This document shows, piece by piece, positions 61,025 to 64,000 of a stretch of 64,000 nt of DNA (its first letter is position 1; each line of letters opens with the position of its first letter). The position numbers and the translations under genes are program-made. This stretch comes from Musa acuminata AAA Group (lineage: Eukaryota; Streptophyta; Magnoliopsida; Zingiberales; Musaceae): assembly GCF_036884655.1 (NCBI RefSeq), contig NC_088339.1, positions 28,862,501 through 28,926,500 on the forward strand, read 5' to 3'. The notes below the pieces were generated by a model. The model was not told where the DNA came from and made no database searches. It worked only from the letters and a program-made list of their open reading frames with translations.

Positions 61025-63818
61025 CTATATTTGAAGAGCAGCAGAAATTTCACCAGCAAGGCTTAAAATTTCAAAGGGAGGTCTGTTCTTTACTTCCTTT
61101 ACTGTGAGTGGGCACGAATCAGTTATCCAGAAGTAGCTCAATCCATTTGATGGACCCACTGAGAAGGGTAAGAAAGTGCATTCAAGTTAGTTCACCATGT
61201 AAGCATGGAAGGGAGAAAACATAATGAATTGTGAAAACAAATGATGCAAGGGACATTCACATTTACAACCGTCAGGATTTCTAATAGTGCTTTTTAACAA
61301 CATTTAAGGAAAAAGATCATCTAACACTGCGTGCATCCGAAAAAAAACAGATAGTTTAAGCTCGATATAGAAGTTGACTAATAGTCTCCTAATATAAATT
61401 TATATAAACTAGGTACACCATAGAAGCACCTGAACATATGGCATCAAGCATGCTCTTCCTTTTGCAGCAAATTGTCTAAAATCCCGTCTGGGTGGAATTT
61501 ATGCTTAATGGTGTCCAAGCTCCATTAATGTCACAATCAGTTCTCATTCACAATAAAATCTTGTCTTGTTTTTACTGAAACTCTACATCTGTCATTTTTC
61601 ACTCGCAATAAAATCGTGTCTTGTGTCCAAGCTCCATTAATTGTTTTCACTCACAATTAATGTCTAGATCTGTGATTTTTTCTTGTTTTATGAAAGTCTA
61701 TTCACAATACCTTTTTCATGTGAGAGAAATGTAGCACAAGCCAATAAAGAATATGTGGCTTCTAACAAAAAAACTTTATCTAACTTCAGTTTAGCATAAA
61801 CCGTACTTTAGTTCCTTTATACAGAGTAAAAAGGAGAATGAGTGGAATTTAGCCACAATCATGATTGTACAACTATTTCTTGTTGGCCTTAGTTATTCTG
61901 TTTGTTTTGATTGATGTAAGTGACTTGAGATATTAAAACTTCATAATCAGGATAAATACTTCTGCAGTATCTTCCACACGGGTGGGTGGCGGCTGAGAAA
62001 ACAATAATACCAAACAGAGAACTGAGTGTTTTCACAAAGACTTGATCCTGGCTTCCCAAAATACCTTCAGCACCAGAATAATCTAGAAAATAATGATTAA
62101 AAATAGCAATGGAAGACACGTAAATTGCACCCCAGTTTTTCTGATTTTCCTCCAACATTCCATCTCTGTTTCACCAACTAACATAAATGTCATGTGGTCA
62201 AAATAAGATGGTGATAAGTACATACATGACATCTATTAAATAGCAAGTCTTCCAAGTTAATTAGCTATGGAAAATATGAACAAGCTTTGATAGATACAGT
62301 TACAGTAACAAGTTATCACAATTAAAGAAAAAAAATCAGGCAACAAAGAAGCAGATGCATACCTCCATTGTCATTATTGAATCGCTCCCATGACCTATTA
62401 GGGAAGATACCATGGGTCACATAGGCACTGACTCTCTCTGCCCCATGAGCAGCCAATACTTTCTAAGAAATGATGAAGAACACATGAATTATGACTCCAA
62501 GAATCATTAAACGAAGATGATAACATGCAGTTCTTTACTTAATAAAAAAAAGCCTTAGAGAGTTATACTAGCCAATAGAAACGAGAGAAGAAATGAATAA
62601 ACTTTAACTAGCAAAGGAAAGATCTTCCACACCTGGCATTCAATCAGAGTACCACCTGATTGCACCAAGTCATCAACTATAACAACATGACGGCCTCTAG
62701 GATCACCCTCTTTTAGACGTACAATTCGTTGATCACCTTCCCTAACTTTGTTGCAAATAATCTGGATTTGAAGTATTAAGCCACTAATCAACTGAATATG
62801 ACATGAGACACTAGTGCAATACAATGATCATTACACATTACCATTGGAAAATGTTGAAGTTGCTTATGGAATCGCTTCCATGCACCATCATCTGGAAAAG
62901 CAATAGATATCTGAAAGGGACATAACAGAAATTTTACATGTGGCACTCCCAACTGATGTCTTGCAAAACTTCAATAAGAAACAACTTATTTTGCTATTTC
63001 ATCAGAGGGTACACAACCGATGAATCTACAACAACAGAGAGCAAAACTAATAAGAAATCTCCATTTTAAGATATGAGTGCCTCAAGCAAAAAAAAGAAAA
63101 AGAACACTTACAACAAATTTGAACCATTAATCTTACAACAGAGGAAGCTTAAAAAATTACAGCCTGATTCTGATAGAGAAATATACCGAGTCACAATCTG
63201 TCTAGAATCCATTAGAACCAAATGCAGTCTGACTTGACTCACATCCAAGATAATAAATAAACAAAGATCAGGGTTCACAGTGGATAATTTGCTAGAGAAA
63301 TTGATCACTCACATTTTCAGAATCTGGTAGTTGCTGAAGTCTATTCTTTAGCAAAGGCACCCCACTCTCAAAGCATGGCAAGACGGAGTCTCCAAAGTAG
63401 AATCTCTCCTATCATACAAGATTTAGAGAAAAAAGCATGAAGTTTAACCCAACAAATATGGAGAACAAATTACAAACAAGTATAAGAGGGTAGACTACAA
63501 ACCTGCAGGGCATGAATGTCAAAAATGACCAAACTAGTTGGTCCACCTCTTGATATTGGAATGTTTGACAAAGTTCTAGCAAGGGTAAAAGCTGTTGCAA
63601 CATCCCCTTCATCTTCCATACGTTCATAAGATCCAGTTGGAAAAAAGGGAAGAACAAGTGTAAATGAGGAGATAAACAACCTTGGCAACGCAAAGATGAC
63701 AGACAGCTGCTCAAAAATTACTCCAGGAGAGCTAAATGAGGCCAAGAATGCTACATGTTGCCCACGAATGCCATGAGCATTTGGGATGAATAAATTTGGG
63801 AAACCATCCTCAAATTTC
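61025..63818 (-). CDS. PRS4: Ribose-phosphate pyrophosphokinase (PRPP synthetase), PRS4-like, 5' end outside the window
   Basis: The enzyme makes 5-phosphoribosyl-1-diphosphate from ribose-5-phosphate and ATP for purine, pyrimidine, His and Trp synthesis. Six exons (63818-63503, 63408-63313, 62910-62842, 62761-62633, 62462-62363, 61158-61025) join in frame. They begin [20 protein letters not shown] and end [13 protein letters not shown] with a TAG stop. The flexible loop [17 protein letters not shown] and the PRPP-binding site [15 protein letters not shown] are intact. [10 protein letters not shown] and the lack of the class I signature fit the plant class II (phosphate-independent) PRS3/4/5 group; the lack of the N-terminus prevents a decision on targeting, but similarity is closest to cytosolic PRS4. 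The first coding exon, of about 60-80 codons, lies beyond 64000. Intron 61159-62362 holds a long open frame that is not part of the gene. Confidence 0.9.
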
Positions 63819-64000
63819 CTGAAACATGGAAATTACTAGACTCTATCAACACAACAAATAAATTCAACTTTGTCAACCAGTTAAAAATGTCAAAATGAAT
63901 CATAAATATCATACAAACATTTGAGGCACTTTCGGCTTCTATATCAAAATGCATATCACATTTGAGGCACAATTTAACTAGGTCCTGGCTGAGGGAAGGG

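Noticed and set aside
61889..62158. Minus-strand 89-residue open frame in the PRPP synthetase region
   Set aside because: It lies inside the intron 61159-62362. The exons on either side join in frame without it, and its sequence does not match the family, while the true C-terminal exon was found at 61025-61158.
1..64000. Operons, CRISPR arrays, phage or bacterial systems
   Set aside because: All recognised genes are intron-bearing plant genes or plant-specific, with no repeat-spacer arrays or bacterial gene spacing.

Overview
The window is nuclear DNA of a flowering plant. Genes are split by many AT-rich GT-AG introns, and every coding exon that could be placed belongs to a plant protein family. 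Very GC-rich first exons and one GC-rich intronless gene suggest a monocot. Degenerate elements full of GGTACC/CGGTAT words lie in several introns and resemble elements I associate with banana and its relatives (Musaceae). The monocot call is fairly safe; the Musaceae call is an inference.

Layout. Positions 1-22852 (minus) hold most of an ARF guanine-nucleotide exchange factor of the BIG5/BEN1/MIN7 type. I placed 31 exons; the last exon(s) lie beyond position 1. Head-to-head with it, at 24081-24896 (plus), is a one-exon gene for a small, probably N-acylated MGGC protein of unknown function. Positions 24897-27636 are intergenic. An inverted, degenerate copy of the 5' end of a FLOE-type gene lies at about 27637-27858 (minus). 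A six-exon gene for a thioredoxin-fold protein follows at 28938-35582 (plus). Then come a ten-exon GT14/DUF266 glycosyltransferase (37431-45507, minus) and a nine-exon plastid phosphoenolpyruvate/phosphate translocator (46511-52318, minus). Head-to-head with the translocator is a three-exon DUF1421 (FLOE-type) gene (54481-60122, plus). The window ends inside a PRPP synthetase gene (61025-63818 and beyond, minus).

Exons were joined by hand, by matching reading phase across GT/AG borders and by agreement with remembered family sequences. All joints given keep the frame. Transcription starts and polyadenylation sites were not determined.

The genes are an ordinary eukaryotic neighbourhood, not an operon. 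Two themes stand out. The ARF-GEF and the GT14 enzyme both belong to the secretory system (trans-Golgi/early endosome trafficking and Golgi glycosylation). The translocator and PRPP synthetase feed aromatic and nucleotide precursor pathways. I found no CRISPR array, rRNA, convincing tRNA or intact autonomous transposon. The best leads for novelty are the duplicated FLOE 5' end, a MITE-like element apparently inserted exactly at the border of that duplicated block in front of the FLOE gene, the CPYT site of the thioredoxin-fold protein, and the intronic GTAC-rich elements.
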